The notes under the pieces: model-generated | Told to the model about the DNA's origin: nothing | The model's input: the letters and a program-made list of their open reading frames with translations, nothing else | Databases searched by the model: none | Shown here: positions 12,298 to 21,955 of the stretch, in pieces | How positions within the stretch are numbered: the first letter of the stretch is position 1 | How the letters are laid out: the number at the start of each line of letters is the position of its first letter | Position numbers and translations under genes: made by a program | NCBI GenBank assembly: GCA_002224055.1 | Contig: AZLU01000346.1 | Span: forward strand, 1-29,424 | Origin: Pezizomycotina sp. ARF18 | Taxonomy: Eukaryota; Ascomycota | Direction of reading: 5' to 3' | DNA length: 29,424 bases

Positions 12298-13807
12298 ATG
12301 GCGTCCGATAACTCAAACGGAGAAGTCAGGACGGATATCGTTACTTTGACGAGATTACCTCACGGAAGCACAGTCAGCGCTGGGACCGCACGCTCATGGA
12401 GATTTCACGTAGTTCAACAAAGCTCAAGAGAGCTATAATAACAACTAATTCCTTGATTGCTATCTCTGGGGAAGTTGATTTGCTAATCATTTGGTTTCAT
12501 AGGCTCTTTGCATGCTCTTCAGTTTTCTTTCAAAAGCATTGCGTATGTATTCGGAGGTCCGAAAAGCAGGAAGAACAATAGTCGCTAATATCTTGTTCTA
12601 TCAATTAAATCTGACCGTTTAGCTATTATATTCGACGAGCGACCCTTATTAATGTATGTCTACTGTATTTTCCTATGCCTTTGTCGCGACGGGATATTGA
12701 ATCTATTCAATGCCATCATATCAATGGTTTAAAAGCTAATATTTATGTTGTTGGCTTAGCTTATTGGTCTAGCTGGATCTTCGAATAAAACCGGCGATGA
12801 TCAGAAAAAGTTGGATGTCATCGGAACGAGATCATGGTGAACACCCTGAGGAGCTCCGGCAAAGTGCGGGTGCTCGTGTCCGAGGAGGAAGACGAAGCGT
12901 TGATATTCTCGGGCAATGGGAAATACGCTGTGGTCTGCGACCCTATCGATGGGTCGTCCAACCTTGACGCTGGTGTCTCCGTCGGCACGATCTTCGGCAT
13001 CTTCAAGCTGGACGAGCACGCCCAGGGTACGGCCAAGGACGTCCTGCTGCCGGGCACGGAGCTCGTTGCTGCTGGGTTTACCATGTACGCCGCCAGTGCC
13101 AACTTGGTCCTCACCACGAAGGGCGGTTCGGTAAACGGCTTTACGCTCGATAACGCCCTCGGGGAGTTCATTTTGACTCATCTAACGTGAGTTATAGGAT
13201 ATTCTTCAGAAGTCTCTATACAATGATTGTTTTGCACTGCTGCGCAAATTAATAGAGACCAAAAAAGTTGCGTGATGCCCTCGATCAACATCTACTGACT
13301 AAAAACTGAAAAACAGATGCGGATGCCAGAAAAGAGGTCGATATATTCGGTCAATGAAGGCAACAGCATGTTCTGGGAGGAGCCCTGCAAGGCGTATTTC
13401 GATAGCATCAAGAACCAGCCGATAAGAAGCCGTACTCGCTGAGATACATTGGTTCCATGGTGGCCGATGCGTACAGAACGCTCTGTTACGGTGGTATCTT
13501 TGCTTACCCGGCCGACAAGAAGAGCCCAAAGGGCAAGCTGAGGATCTTGTACGAGTGCGCCCCATGGCGATGGTGATGGAAAATGGTTAGTCCCCTCCTG
13601 CAATCCTTTGAAGTATTGAGGTAATTGCCAAGAAGATTCCTGTTCTAACTTTCAAAATTAGCCGGTGGTCAAGCGGTGGATAGCAAGATGAACAGGATGC
13701 TGGATGTCGTGCCAGAGCATATTCACGACCGGTCCGGCATTTTCATGGGTTCCTTCCAAGAGATTGAGAAAGTAAAGGAAGTTTTCAAGAAGACTGGCGC
13801 GGCTTAG
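12298..13807 (+). CDS. FBP1: fructose-1,6-bisphosphatase, five exons, frameshifted
   Basis: Cytosolic gluconeogenic enzyme that hydrolyses fructose-1,6-bisphosphate to fructose-6-phosphate. The ATG at 12298 has a strong context (ACAACCATGG). Exons are 12298-12408, 12503 to about 12569, 12760-13186, 13317-13585 and 13662-13807 (TAG). Visible family marks are TDIVTLTR and GDFT near the N-terminus; FSFKSIAY in exon 2; [17 protein letters not shown] and the metal-binding [19 protein letters not shown] in exon 3; [33 protein letters not shown] and [11 protein letters not shown] in exon 4; [15 protein letters not shown] in exon 5. Length and order match the family. Frame breaks lie near 12354, 12505, 12824 (an A lost in GGAAAC), the 13186/13317 junction, 13420 (a G lost in CCGGAT) and 13561 (a C lost). 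The donor after exon 2 reads GAAGAA instead of GTAAGA, possibly another lost T. Confidence 0.95.
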
Positions 13808-14002
13808 CTTTGATGTTTGTCTGTGTTTTAAATTTTTTTTTTTTTTTTTTATTACAGCATTTCGTGGCTTTCTCCCTTTTTTATGATTTAATTATTCTGG
13901 CTGTTTCTTCCTCTTGCTTGATTTCCTTTTCGAAGAAAGAGAGAAGAGGAAATGGAGAGGTGCTCAATAGACCAATCTATATCTACCGGAGTAGCGTTTA
14001 GT

Positions 14003-14037
<35 letters not shown>

Positions 14038-14228
14038 AATTGCATCAGAGTCAAGCAAAATTGAAGAATTGGGAAAAGCTGAGAAAAGTTTGCTTCAAAT
14101 GTACACTAAAAGATCATCAACGCCATGAGAGTCAAACAATAGTCAGTAGTTTACAGTTAGGCATATTGAACCTCTAATATTGCCTTTCCTCTTTGGATAA
14201 AACGACTCTATCAGGGATCCCTTTTCGC
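13808..14228. other. convergent 3' intergenic region, FBP1 / NUC1
   Basis: 421 bases between two facing stop codons. It holds a T18 run at 13833-13850 just after the FBP1 stop and an A33 run at 14004-14036, which is poly(T) on the sense strand of NUC1. Each gene is thus followed by a poly(T) tract in its own orientation. Both 3' UTRs must lie here. Confidence 0.6.
14004..14036. repeat. poly(A) tract of 33 bases
   Basis: Uninterrupted A run. It reads as poly(T) downstream of the minus-strand NUC1 gene. Confidence 0.85.
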
Positions 14229-15665
14229 TCACTTGCTCTGTTTTCCAGCGCTCTTCTTGAACTCCCTTACCAGAATATCGCATTTGACATCCTTACACAA
14301 CGATCTTCGCCTGTTCGGCGCGATGAGCGGAAGGAGGTCGAGCCCGCTGGCCCTCTCAACGATCTCTACCGGGACGTAAAACTCGGTAAGCGGCGTGCTG
14401 TTATCGATCGGCGCGTTTGGCATCACAAATGCCCCAATTGCGAGTGGGCCTTCCGTAGCTGAGCTGCCGGCTGGCTCCCCGACGATGAGCTTGAAGAAAT
14501 GCGTCGGTACGGCAACGTTGGCGGGATCACCGATGACCTCGTACGTTACCCGGTACTTCCCGTCCGGGTGCAGGCGTGGGAGGTAGAGGGGACCCGTAAC
14601 GATCCTTACGGAGCTATACTTGCTCGTCAAGCGGCGGCAGAAATCCTCGAAATGTGCCCAGTCTACAATGTTGGAGGGTTAGAAAAAGAGGCGCTGATCA
14701 ATGTTGCGAAACTAAAAGTTGTGCAGATGTAATTGGAAAGCCTCTCTTACAGTCGCGATTGAATCCGTCCCCGACTTGCGGCGACATGTTGCTGAGGTAG
14801 AAGGTCTCGTCCATTGCTTGTTGGCTAAATTTCGCATCCGCAGCGGGCACCTAGCGGAACCAGCAGGTTTAGACAATTATAAGTAAAATGGCGGCTGCCA
14901 GCAGGATCTAGGGCGCCCAAACCTGATGGCCGCGATCATATCCACTTCGAAAGTAATCCTTCAGTTTGGCGCGGAATTTTTCAGGTACTTTGAGAGGAAA
15001 ATCATATCTGTTAGTAAATTAGAAGTCCGAAACTTGTAAATGCTACCCGGGCTTATGCGATCCCAACTTGAAAGCAAAAGAGCGGGCCGAATGGTGAGAA
15101 TGAGAACTTACTCGACTCATCTTCCTGAATACACTAAACTTCCTATCGCCTCCCGATAATGCGAGGGATTCAGCGGTTATATGTTCTGCGACCTTTACCA
15201 AGGGCGTTAATATATCCACAACTTTTGATTCGTGCCTCCCTTTGAAATATTTCGGTCAGCTTGTGTCCATTTCAACAACGCACCCATGCTGGATTTCTCA
15301 TCCGCCTATCATAGCTGGACATTAGTGAAGTTCGCGGCGCGATGTCGCTTATCGGTCCAGGAGGGCCTATTATTGTTGAGGACCGAGAGGAAGGAAAGAG
15401 ATAGTTTTATTAGCTATGATCGAATGGGGCCGACAGAGGTTTTTAACCTACCGTACGCGAACCATCCCGACGGATTGACCGGAGGCTGAGCAGATACCGG
15501 GGCGTGCTGGAGCGGTTTCTGGGTGGTAGACTGTGCCGGTGGTCTCTGCAAGGGCAGTTGCTTCGGCGATGCGGTCGTCGAGCTCCCTTGCTGGCGATAG
15601 AAGAGGGTCGTGAATGCCGCACCGGCAGAAGCGCCAGCCGCAACCAATAAGAGGCTTTTCGACAT
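14229..15665 (-). CDS. NUC1: mitochondrial endonuclease G family nuclease, six exons
   Basis: A beta-beta-alpha-metal DNA/RNA nuclease of mitochondria, linked in fungi to mitochondrial DNA handling and regulated cell death. Exons in order are 15665-15452, 15366-15284, 15192-15112, about 15007-14923, 14850-14751 and 14662-14229. Splice sites are GT...AG, and phases agree except for one extra base at the start of exon 4. Exon 1 encodes an N-terminal hydrophobic segment (LLLVAAGASAGAAFTTLFY) typical of mitochondrial membrane import, then a Pro/Gln linker and NPSGWFAYG. Exon 2 carries SSYDRRMRNPAWV, exon 3 EHITAESLALSGGD and RKFSVFRKMSR. Exon 4 ends with the catalytic DRGH (His codon 14926-14928). 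Exon 5 has the metal-ligand region FYLSNMSPQVGDGFNRD, and exon 6 WAHFEDFC, VTGPLYLPR and VPTHFFKLIVGE. The length, about 331 residues, is normal. Unlike its neighbours, this gene is practically free of deletions. Confidence 0.95.
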
Positions 15666-16627
15666 TTATCACCACAATGTCTCCCGCTTCCTTCCCTCCT
15701 TGCTTACTTCCTTTTCTTCTTCTTCTAAAGAAGAAGATTCGACAAAACTCTGTACACTTTTTTTTTCTCCCCTTCTCAAAGAACTTGATTGTTTTCTTTT
15801 TGTACTTTGTTTCTTTCCTTACATTAATAAGAGGACGCATTTTTTCTTTTTCTTTTTCTTTTCTTTTTTCCCCCCTTTCCCTATTTTAACCGCAAACTTA
15901 CCTTACTGCGACATCCCGCCTTTCACGTGCTCGCCCATCTCGTGCTAACATCACACGATTCCTGCATCTCAGCAAACAGAAAAAAATGGAAGATATAAAT
16001 AATCAATAGGCGAAAGAAAGCATACCTCAAAAGGCTGCTCAAAAGGATAATAATAATATCCGTATCCACGTAACTGCCTTTTAGTAAAGCTCATCACACG
16101 GAATGTAATCCACTGGAACCTACAAGAGTAATCGCCCGTCTCAAGGCACCCCATCTTCTCCATCTTACACCACGAGGAGCAACTTTTCTACTCAGCAGCC
16201 AGGGCCAATACAATGCCCGTTTGAACCATGTATCGACCTTGCAGCGTTTCTATCGCCGCATTCCTCCATCTCAAATAAGTTTGTTATTGGTCGCTTATTC
16301 GATAGCTATGTGCTTATTATGGTCCACATGGCGTTCGAAGAGGGTCTTGCCTCTTCCCCTCTTTCGATTTTTCCTCTCTGCTCTTTTTTATTTCCTCTCT
16401 TCACCATGCCTATATATAATAGGCTCCGTGCACGGAATCGAGAATATGAGAATAAATCTTTTTTGGAAACATCTCCACTCTTGTCATAATACGCTCTTGG
16501 CTCTTACTTTCCACAGTATTCCTCCATTTTATGGCATCTTTTCTTTCTTTCTTTTTTTATAAGAAAGGCTATTTCACGGAAGAGACTTGGATCGGCTGCA
16601 CCCATCCCTGGATAGTTCGTCTTTCTC
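15666..16627. other. intergenic stretch between divergent genes
   Basis: The NUC1 5' flank (minus strand) and the upstream region of the plus-strand gene at 16628. Sequence 15690-15890 is C/T-rich. A minus-strand open frame at 16163-15969 ends in a possible GTATGC donor near 16024 and might be an exon of a small gene, but I could not identify a partner exon or family. Confidence 0.4.
16411..16420 (+). promoter_or_regulatory. TATA-type element
   Basis: TATATATAAT about 210 bases before the ATG at 16628, followed by mixed and C/T-rich sequence. Probable core promoter of the gene at 16628-17828; inferred from position. Confidence 0.35.
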
Positions 16628-17828
16628 ATGTCGACGTTTCGACTGTTCCGAGCGTCAGATTTTAGTGACTGGCCGCTTATATCGTCGCGAGAAGATACTC
16701 TTCAGCCTCTCCTGTACGGAACTGAAGGATCGCTGGGCGATCGCGAAGGGGAATACGGCGTATTAAGGTCAGAGACCGCTAGATCTAAGCATACACCTAA
16801 CCAGTCGATCATACGATCGGTTACGATAGCTCAAAGTCGCAGCTACCGGAACCCGATAGTTCTGAGGACGAAGCTGGTCTCGATTCTAGCATATATGATG
16901 CTGCAGCAACGTTGAATGAGGAAATGGAGCCAGGAAGTGAAGACGGTTGGGTCCCCATACCGCCCCATAACATGCAGCCTACGAATTTTTGTTCCTCCGC
17001 ATTCTAAAAAAAAAAAAAAGAGGAAGAAAAGTAGCTGTTTCGACTCTCTTATTTCGAAAGCAAGCTAATTACCAAATTATCTGGCAGCATCTCCCGATGA
17101 GCATGATATAGGCTCGGAAATTGGGCCATCGAGCTTCGATGGCGTTTTCGGTATCGATATATCTGAGTTCCTCGGACACCAAAGCCACGGATCCTCACCT
17201 AAAGATGGAATAGGCTCACGCTCCAATAACCTTCCGGATTCCGTATTCGAAGAACTGTTATAGACGCCGCGAAGGAGTCAAGCGGCGAATATGGGGGGGG
17301 CCAAAGGTAGAGAGGGAACCGTCATCGACTTTGAATATGCTAGCCCTAAAAAGCCGAGCTGGGAGCCTCCAAAGCCAGTAAACGAGAGCAGGACCAGTAC
17401 CCAATACAGAAATCTTCTCAGTGGGTACTCAGCCAGTTACAGGCTAACCACGTCGTCTACTATCGCCTCGTACTTTCTCACTCGCGAACGGCTTGCATCG
17501 CAGTCGCCACCCGCTTTCGACCGTTTCCGAGCCAATACATGACACACAGCACCCACCCGTATCGATCGGCGTCTTTTGACGAAGGCAGCTATTCTAATCT
17601 GAGGACTTCATCTTCGCAGTACGGAAACGACACGCAATCGCCTCTAGAACGTGATGAAAACGTACCCAGATGGAGCAGAAGGCGGAGGTACCGCCGTTTC
17701 GAAAATATTCATGGACTCAGTTCTACGGAAGTGAGTGACGATGAAGGCTTTGCAAGCGAGGACGAATCGAGTGGCCTATCTGAGTTATGTAACTTTTTGT
17801 GTTGCATACCTTCCTCTAGGGATGTGTG
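16628..17828 (+). CDS. unrecognised Ser/acidic-rich protein, frameshifted
   Basis: I do not recognise the family. From ATG 16628 the frame reads MSTFRLFRASDFSDWPLISS, then after a one-base break near 16835 continues as an acidic Ser-rich segment (PDSSEDEAGLDSSIYDAAAT, then SEDGWVPIPP). A probable intron lies between about 17000 and 17090 (acceptor CTGGCAG ending at 17088). The next exon carries SSFDGVFGIDISEFLGH and DSVFEELL, then after further breaks near 17263 and at the G8 run 17293-17300 VIDFEYASPKKPSWEPPK. The last part, after a shift near 17370, is QYPIQKSSQWVLSQLQANHV, then a Ser/Tyr/Arg-rich tail with SRRRRYRRFENIHG and STEVSDDEGFASEDESSG, ending near a Cys pair (CNFLCC) at TGA 17826-17828. 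Several SDDE/SEDE clusters look like casein kinase 2 sites. Probably an intracellular, phosphorylated, largely disordered regulator of roughly 380-400 residues. Confidence 0.5.
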
Positions 17829-18787
17829 ATTTCCAGCGAATTAAAACTTACGATACCAAATCCTGCCTTTGCTTTTTTTTTTTTTTTCGGTTCCCAACCT
17901 ACCAGCGAATCTTTTTTAACATTGCACAATTCTTAAATGGAAAGACACCTGATTATAGTTTGAAAGAAAAAGCAAATTCGAACATACATGGCGCACAGCA
18001 TAGAAGGCGTTTGAGGGGAGAACTCGGGGAAAGATATTATTGCATAGCATATTCAATTTACAAATACTTGTCGAATTACTAGCAGAATTAAGCCAATGAG
18101 TAGAATAATATCTTGTACACTCTCTCATAGTTATACGGATAGCTACAAGGCTTGAGACTAACATGATATTTACTTTTTATATCAATTACTTAACTTTAAA
18201 TTCCTTGACCCTTTGCCACGTCCTTCTGCTACAAGGCCGGGCTTACGAATGGCTACCTATTAATTCCGTAGCTTTGTTCAAATAAACAAATGAAGAGCAA
18301 TAAGTATCTAACTGATATAGTACTCGGCAAATGTGCGCGACGTCGAAATAAAAAGCGGTCCGAGCACCACTCGAAAAAGCGATAAAGATGTGTAAAAAAA
18401 AAAAAAAAAGACAAATTAAAAGGACTTCCCAGCCGGTCCTCATTTAACGAGTGGCTGTCTCTGAAGACTCGATCCAAGTTTGATATCCTTTTTTTGTATT
18501 TTTGACAAAAATTCAAATAACTTACACAAAGGAGTAGAAAAAGACAATCTTACATTCCATGGAAGGGACAAAATGGAAGGGGTAAGGGAAAGGGAAAGGG
18601 GAAAATAAGAGAATGAAACAATTGATCTTCGGCTTATTCGCGAAAGGCTGTGAACGACAAAATTCTTTTCAATGCTCATTCGAATACCCCAGTATTAAAC
18701 CCCTCGGAGGGAGTAGTCGTGACCGAAAACAAAAAATTGCAAATCAACTCTACTTATGAAAGAATAAATAAATTATAAAAAGCAAAT
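17829..18787. other. intergenic stretch
   Basis: No gene recognised. AT-rich, with a T run near 17872, an A run near 18393 and a G/A-rich patch of GGGAAA repeats at about 18577-18606. The last part is presumably the promoter of the deaminase gene; an AATTATAAAAAG just before its ATG is TATA-like but unusually close. Confidence 0.45.
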
Positions 18788-19334
18788 ATGGCATCAGCAG
18801 CGACGACGGCAGGGACGACAGGGACGACGACGATATCGATGGAAACTCACATTTCGAATCTCCGCCTCGCGATTGCCGAAGCTGAAAAGTGCGAGCCAAC
18901 GAGACGGCGTTTGCGTAGGAGCTCTCCTCGTGGACCCTTCCGATTCCCCTCCCACCCTCCTCGCTTCCGGATGCTCCCGCGAACTTCCCGGTAACACACA
19001 CGCCGAGCAGTGCTGCATGGAGAAGGCCAACAACTTGGCGGTAGCAAGACAGCAGCAGCGGAAGCAGAAGCAGCACCCATCCCGGATGGATTGATTACTC
19101 CTCTACACGACGATGGAGCCCTGCACCAAACGGCTCAGCGGTAACAAGTCCTGCGTCGAACACATAGCGGAATTTGGTCGGATAAAGACGGTGTACGTGG
19201 GTGCGCGGAGCCGATACTTCGTGAGGAACAATGTCGCACGGGAAATGTTCTCAGCTGTGGCGATCGATTACGTTCCTATTCCCGGTTTGGAAGAGAAATG
19301 CCTCCAGGTTGCCAAGAAGGGTCATCAGCAATAA
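18788..19334 (+). CDS. RIB2: RIB2-like pyrimidine deaminase (CDA fold), frameshifted
   Basis: A zinc-dependent cytidine-deaminase-fold protein resembling the deaminase domain of fungal Rib2, which deaminates the diaminopyrimidine intermediate of riboflavin synthesis. Starts are possible at ATG 18788 (giving an Ala/Thr/Gly-rich leader) or 18839 (METHISNLRLAIAEAEKCEP). The zinc site is visible as HAEQC (His codon 18999-19001) and TTMEPCTKRLSGNKSC at about 19104-19154, where HAE and PC...C supply the ligands and the catalytic Glu. The C-terminus has VGAR, NNVAREM, IDYVPIPGLEEK and ends AKKGHQQ at TAA. Frame breaks are near 18902 (a G lost), 18911 (a T lost), around 19070-19095 (two compensating shifts around an in-frame TGA), and three lost bases at 19206-19220. 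There is no room for an N-terminal pseudouridine-synthase domain as in yeast Rib2. The family is firm; the exact substrate is inferred from the RLSGN motif. Confidence 0.75.
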
Positions 19335-20094
19335 GTAGTGTATACAAAAGGTACACATCCTATGATTATAATTCGTGTGGAGTAGTAAGTAAGTGGGGCG
19401 CAGGGTCTGAAAGCCCAATAAACTGGAGAATATCGCTCATCTCCCCAAGTAGGCAATCTATTGAATATATACCTGATGTAATGATTGATGCATATCAATT
19501 TGAGGAATTTACAATAATCGTGTACAGTGAGCCGGAGCTATTCTAAACTGAAGACAACAAATGATGAACCCCTTGTATAAAACATGAAGTTGAGAACGAG
19601 CATATCATTAGCTTCAAGATTTTAGAGGATAAAGACAGAACTATAATCTAATTATTGTACAAAGATGTTCAAAAACAAGTCCACAAAAACGCCGAACAAA
19701 CCGGTAAGATCCCTATAAAGTTGCATATATTAACAGTCTAACCATTCTTTCGCCGTGTAACCAGTACCCAACCCGCCCCCGTGTGTTTCAATCGGATTTA
19801 TTAATGTAAAATAAAGGTGGAAGTGGAAAAGAAAAGAAGATAAAAGAAAAGGAAAGGGAAAAAAAGAAAAAAGAAAAAGAAAAGAAAAAGAGAACAAGGC
19901 CGCAATTCAGAAGGGAAAAAGATAAAGCAATAAATGTATGAGTTGTTCTAAAAAGAAGGGAAAGAATATCGTAAACTGATGTAGTAAGTCAAATGATACT
20001 GGGTCGAATTTATAGCGACGTGGATGTGACGCATTTTAATCTACTGCTCGGACGACGATAATAAGGTTCAGCTATGTCAGGTTGATTTTTATTT
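19335..20094. other. intergenic stretch with a polypurine tract
   Basis: No gene recognised. About 85 bases of almost pure A/G lie at 19811-19895. A short open frame at 19298-19546 overlaps the deaminase end and is not convincing. Confidence 0.5.
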
Positions 20095-21631
20095 TTATTT
20101 TGCTTCCGCTGCTTTCAAGTTATCTTGGCTTGGCTCTTTTTCGCACTTTCCCGAGCCGTGGTTCCAGCGCTTTGCCCTCTCAAAGATGCCGGATTTCTTT
20201 TGGAGACGGGTTTTCGTTTTGAGCTTCTGTCTTTCCGTTAAATTTCCGAATGGCTTGTCGAACCTTAGACGCTGGCGTAGGTAGACAATTCTCCTTGCCA
20301 TCACCAGCTGAAGATAATGCATTTTTCAGTGTCGAGGGCGGTGGAGAGGTAGTAGAGCCTTGGTGGTAAGCCCTTTTTTATTCCGAGCTGTGTTTCGCTT
20401 GTGCTTTTGAGGGTTCTTTAGTGTTGCCTCGAGTAGAATTTCCGTCCTTTGGTAACAGCGGGCCCGGGTTATTGTCTTGGGCCTTCAGCGTCGACGTGTT
20501 AGGTCTTATCGAAGGAGTCAAAACACCAGCCAAACGCCGTCCGCGCGGTTGAGGTCGGCCATGTTCTTATGGGGATCTTTAAAGGTATTTCGTCCGAGGA
20601 CGACGAGTCGATTGACTCCCGTTGGGCTCTCGTAGCCCCTCTCGTATTTGCGACGACAGTCGACCCGGGTTTCTCGTTTTGACGGGCAGTTTTGACCTTA
20701 GTTGACTTTTGCAAAGTCTCGCCACGACGATCCCTTGTGTTGATGAAAGAGGTTGTGCGTCTCCGAGCTGGTGTGTTCACTTCGCGCGAAAACTTCAGAG
20801 GGCTCTGATATCTGCTCAGCTTCATGTCTTGTTTTCTTAAATGACCTTGTTTCCTGTTTGGGGCTTGATGCAATCTCGGCTCTAAGTTGTTAAATATTGG
20901 ATTCCGGATGGGCGAAAATGAAGCTGAGCAATCATCGCCTGTTTCCGATTCATAATCACAGGTTTCGTATATGCTCTGGAAAGAGCTTTCGCTGAGCGCA
21001 GATAGGCAAGGGGAATTTAAGAACGGGGTTTTCGGGGAGAGAAACTGGGTCGTTTAGCCTCGGCCGAGATGGTGTTTGAATTTGCGCAAGGAAAGAATAG
21101 TTGATGGAACTGTCATCTTCGTCGGAATTTCTCTCGCAGTTCGACTCTAGAGTGTTGGGCGTGGAAGTATTTAGCATACCTTTGCTCTCCTCTGGCTCCG
21201 CGGGTTGTGTTCACTTCGACCTATCGAAGCCAGTATCTCTGCGATCTCTTGTTCCTTTTCCATGAACAAGGCCAGCCGCATAGCTCAGCGCCTCGTCCCT
21301 CTCATCAAGGGCACGTTGCAGGCGTTCGACCTGTTCCTTTAGATCAGAAACCACTGTTTCGAGCTCGTCTACTTTTTCGGCCTTCTTCTGTAAAATCTCG
21401 TGCTTTTTTGCAAAGTTCAGTCTCAGGTCGAAGTTCTCTTTCTCAGCTTCGACAATAGCTCGTCTGTCTCCCTCACGCCCATCGCCGCCGATAAACTGTG
21501 CCGCTGCTTAAGGCCTCGACTCGAAAATCCAATTGTAGCAGCTCCATCTATCGGTGTCATCCTTTTCTGGTCTAATATCTGCTTGAAAAGCGCCGGCGAG
21601 CCTCTTCTGGGGAGGTAAGCCGCCTATCCAT
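20095..21631 (-). CDS. coiled-coil protein with CM1-like motif and KEN box, frameshifted
   Basis: The ATG at 21631-21629 begins MDRRLTSPEEARRRF and, after a lost T near 21590, continues KQILDQKRMTPIDG. Next comes RETDELLSKLRK, then after a lost G ENFDLRLNFAKKHEIL. This resembles the CM1 (centrosomin N-terminal, Cnn_1N) consensus of gamma-tubulin-complex-binding spindle-pole proteins, in which a Lys/Arg-Glu-Asn-Phe-x-Leu core is typical. A heptad-like coiled coil follows (VDELETVVSDLKEQVERLQ, 21300-21390). The middle is Ser/Pro/basic-rich with many S/T-P sites (STPNTLE, SPLKFSRE, TPARRR). Near the C-terminus there is GDGKENCLPTPASK, containing a KEN box, a known APC/C degradation signal. At roughly 500 residues it is short for Mto1/Pcp1-type proteins. 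A shugoshin-like protein is the main alternative, since coiled coil plus basic tail also fits. Several frame breaks and one possible intron near 21175 remain unresolved. Confidence 0.45.
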
Positions 21632-21941
21632 TGTCGACTATCTAGAGTTCGCAAAGTTGATTGTTTAAATTGACTGTCCTTTAGTTTTCGCTTACTGGCA
21701 AGGCTAATTCGGTAGTATTGTAAGTATCGAGTATGAGGAATAATGATATGTTGATATTTCAGTACTAAAGGTGAGTAGTACTTAAGTGGTTATATAGAGA
21801 AAGAAAAATAAGTAATAAATCCGTAGTGAGAACGTTACTTTAGTATATTTTCTTAATTGTTAATGGAGTATTTTTCGTCTAGTCTTCTATCAGAAGAAAA
21901 GCACTAATAAGAAAGTGACGTTTATTGTTTTATTATTTGCC

Positions 21942-21955
21942 GTTGCCAAGGCAAC
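21942..21955. promoter_or_regulatory. RFX-type X-box palindrome
   Basis: GTTGCCAAGGCAAC matches the X-box consensus GTNRCC(N0-3)RGYAAC bound by RFX proteins (Crt1/Rfx1 in budding yeast, Sak1 in fission yeast). Both half-sites are perfect with a two-base spacer. It lies about 310 bases upstream of the minus-strand coiled-coil gene (start 21631) and 3.3 kb from the plus-strand zinc-finger gene, so it most likely serves the former. A CRE-like TGACGT lies at about 21916. Confidence 0.65.

Noticed and set aside
12396-12581. 61-codon open frame within FBP1
   Set aside because: It reads through FBP1 intron 1 into exon 2 in a mixed frame; exon 2 fits the FBP1 family only after splicing.
12801-13181. 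Minus-strand open frames opposite FBP1 exon 3
   Set aside because: Antisense shadows of the conserved FBP1 exon; no independent protein features.
15969-16163. Minus-strand first exon ending at a GTATGC donor
   Set aside because: The frame contains an odd Tyr-rich segment, but no downstream exon or recognisable family could be joined to it. Kept only as a note in the intergenic entry.
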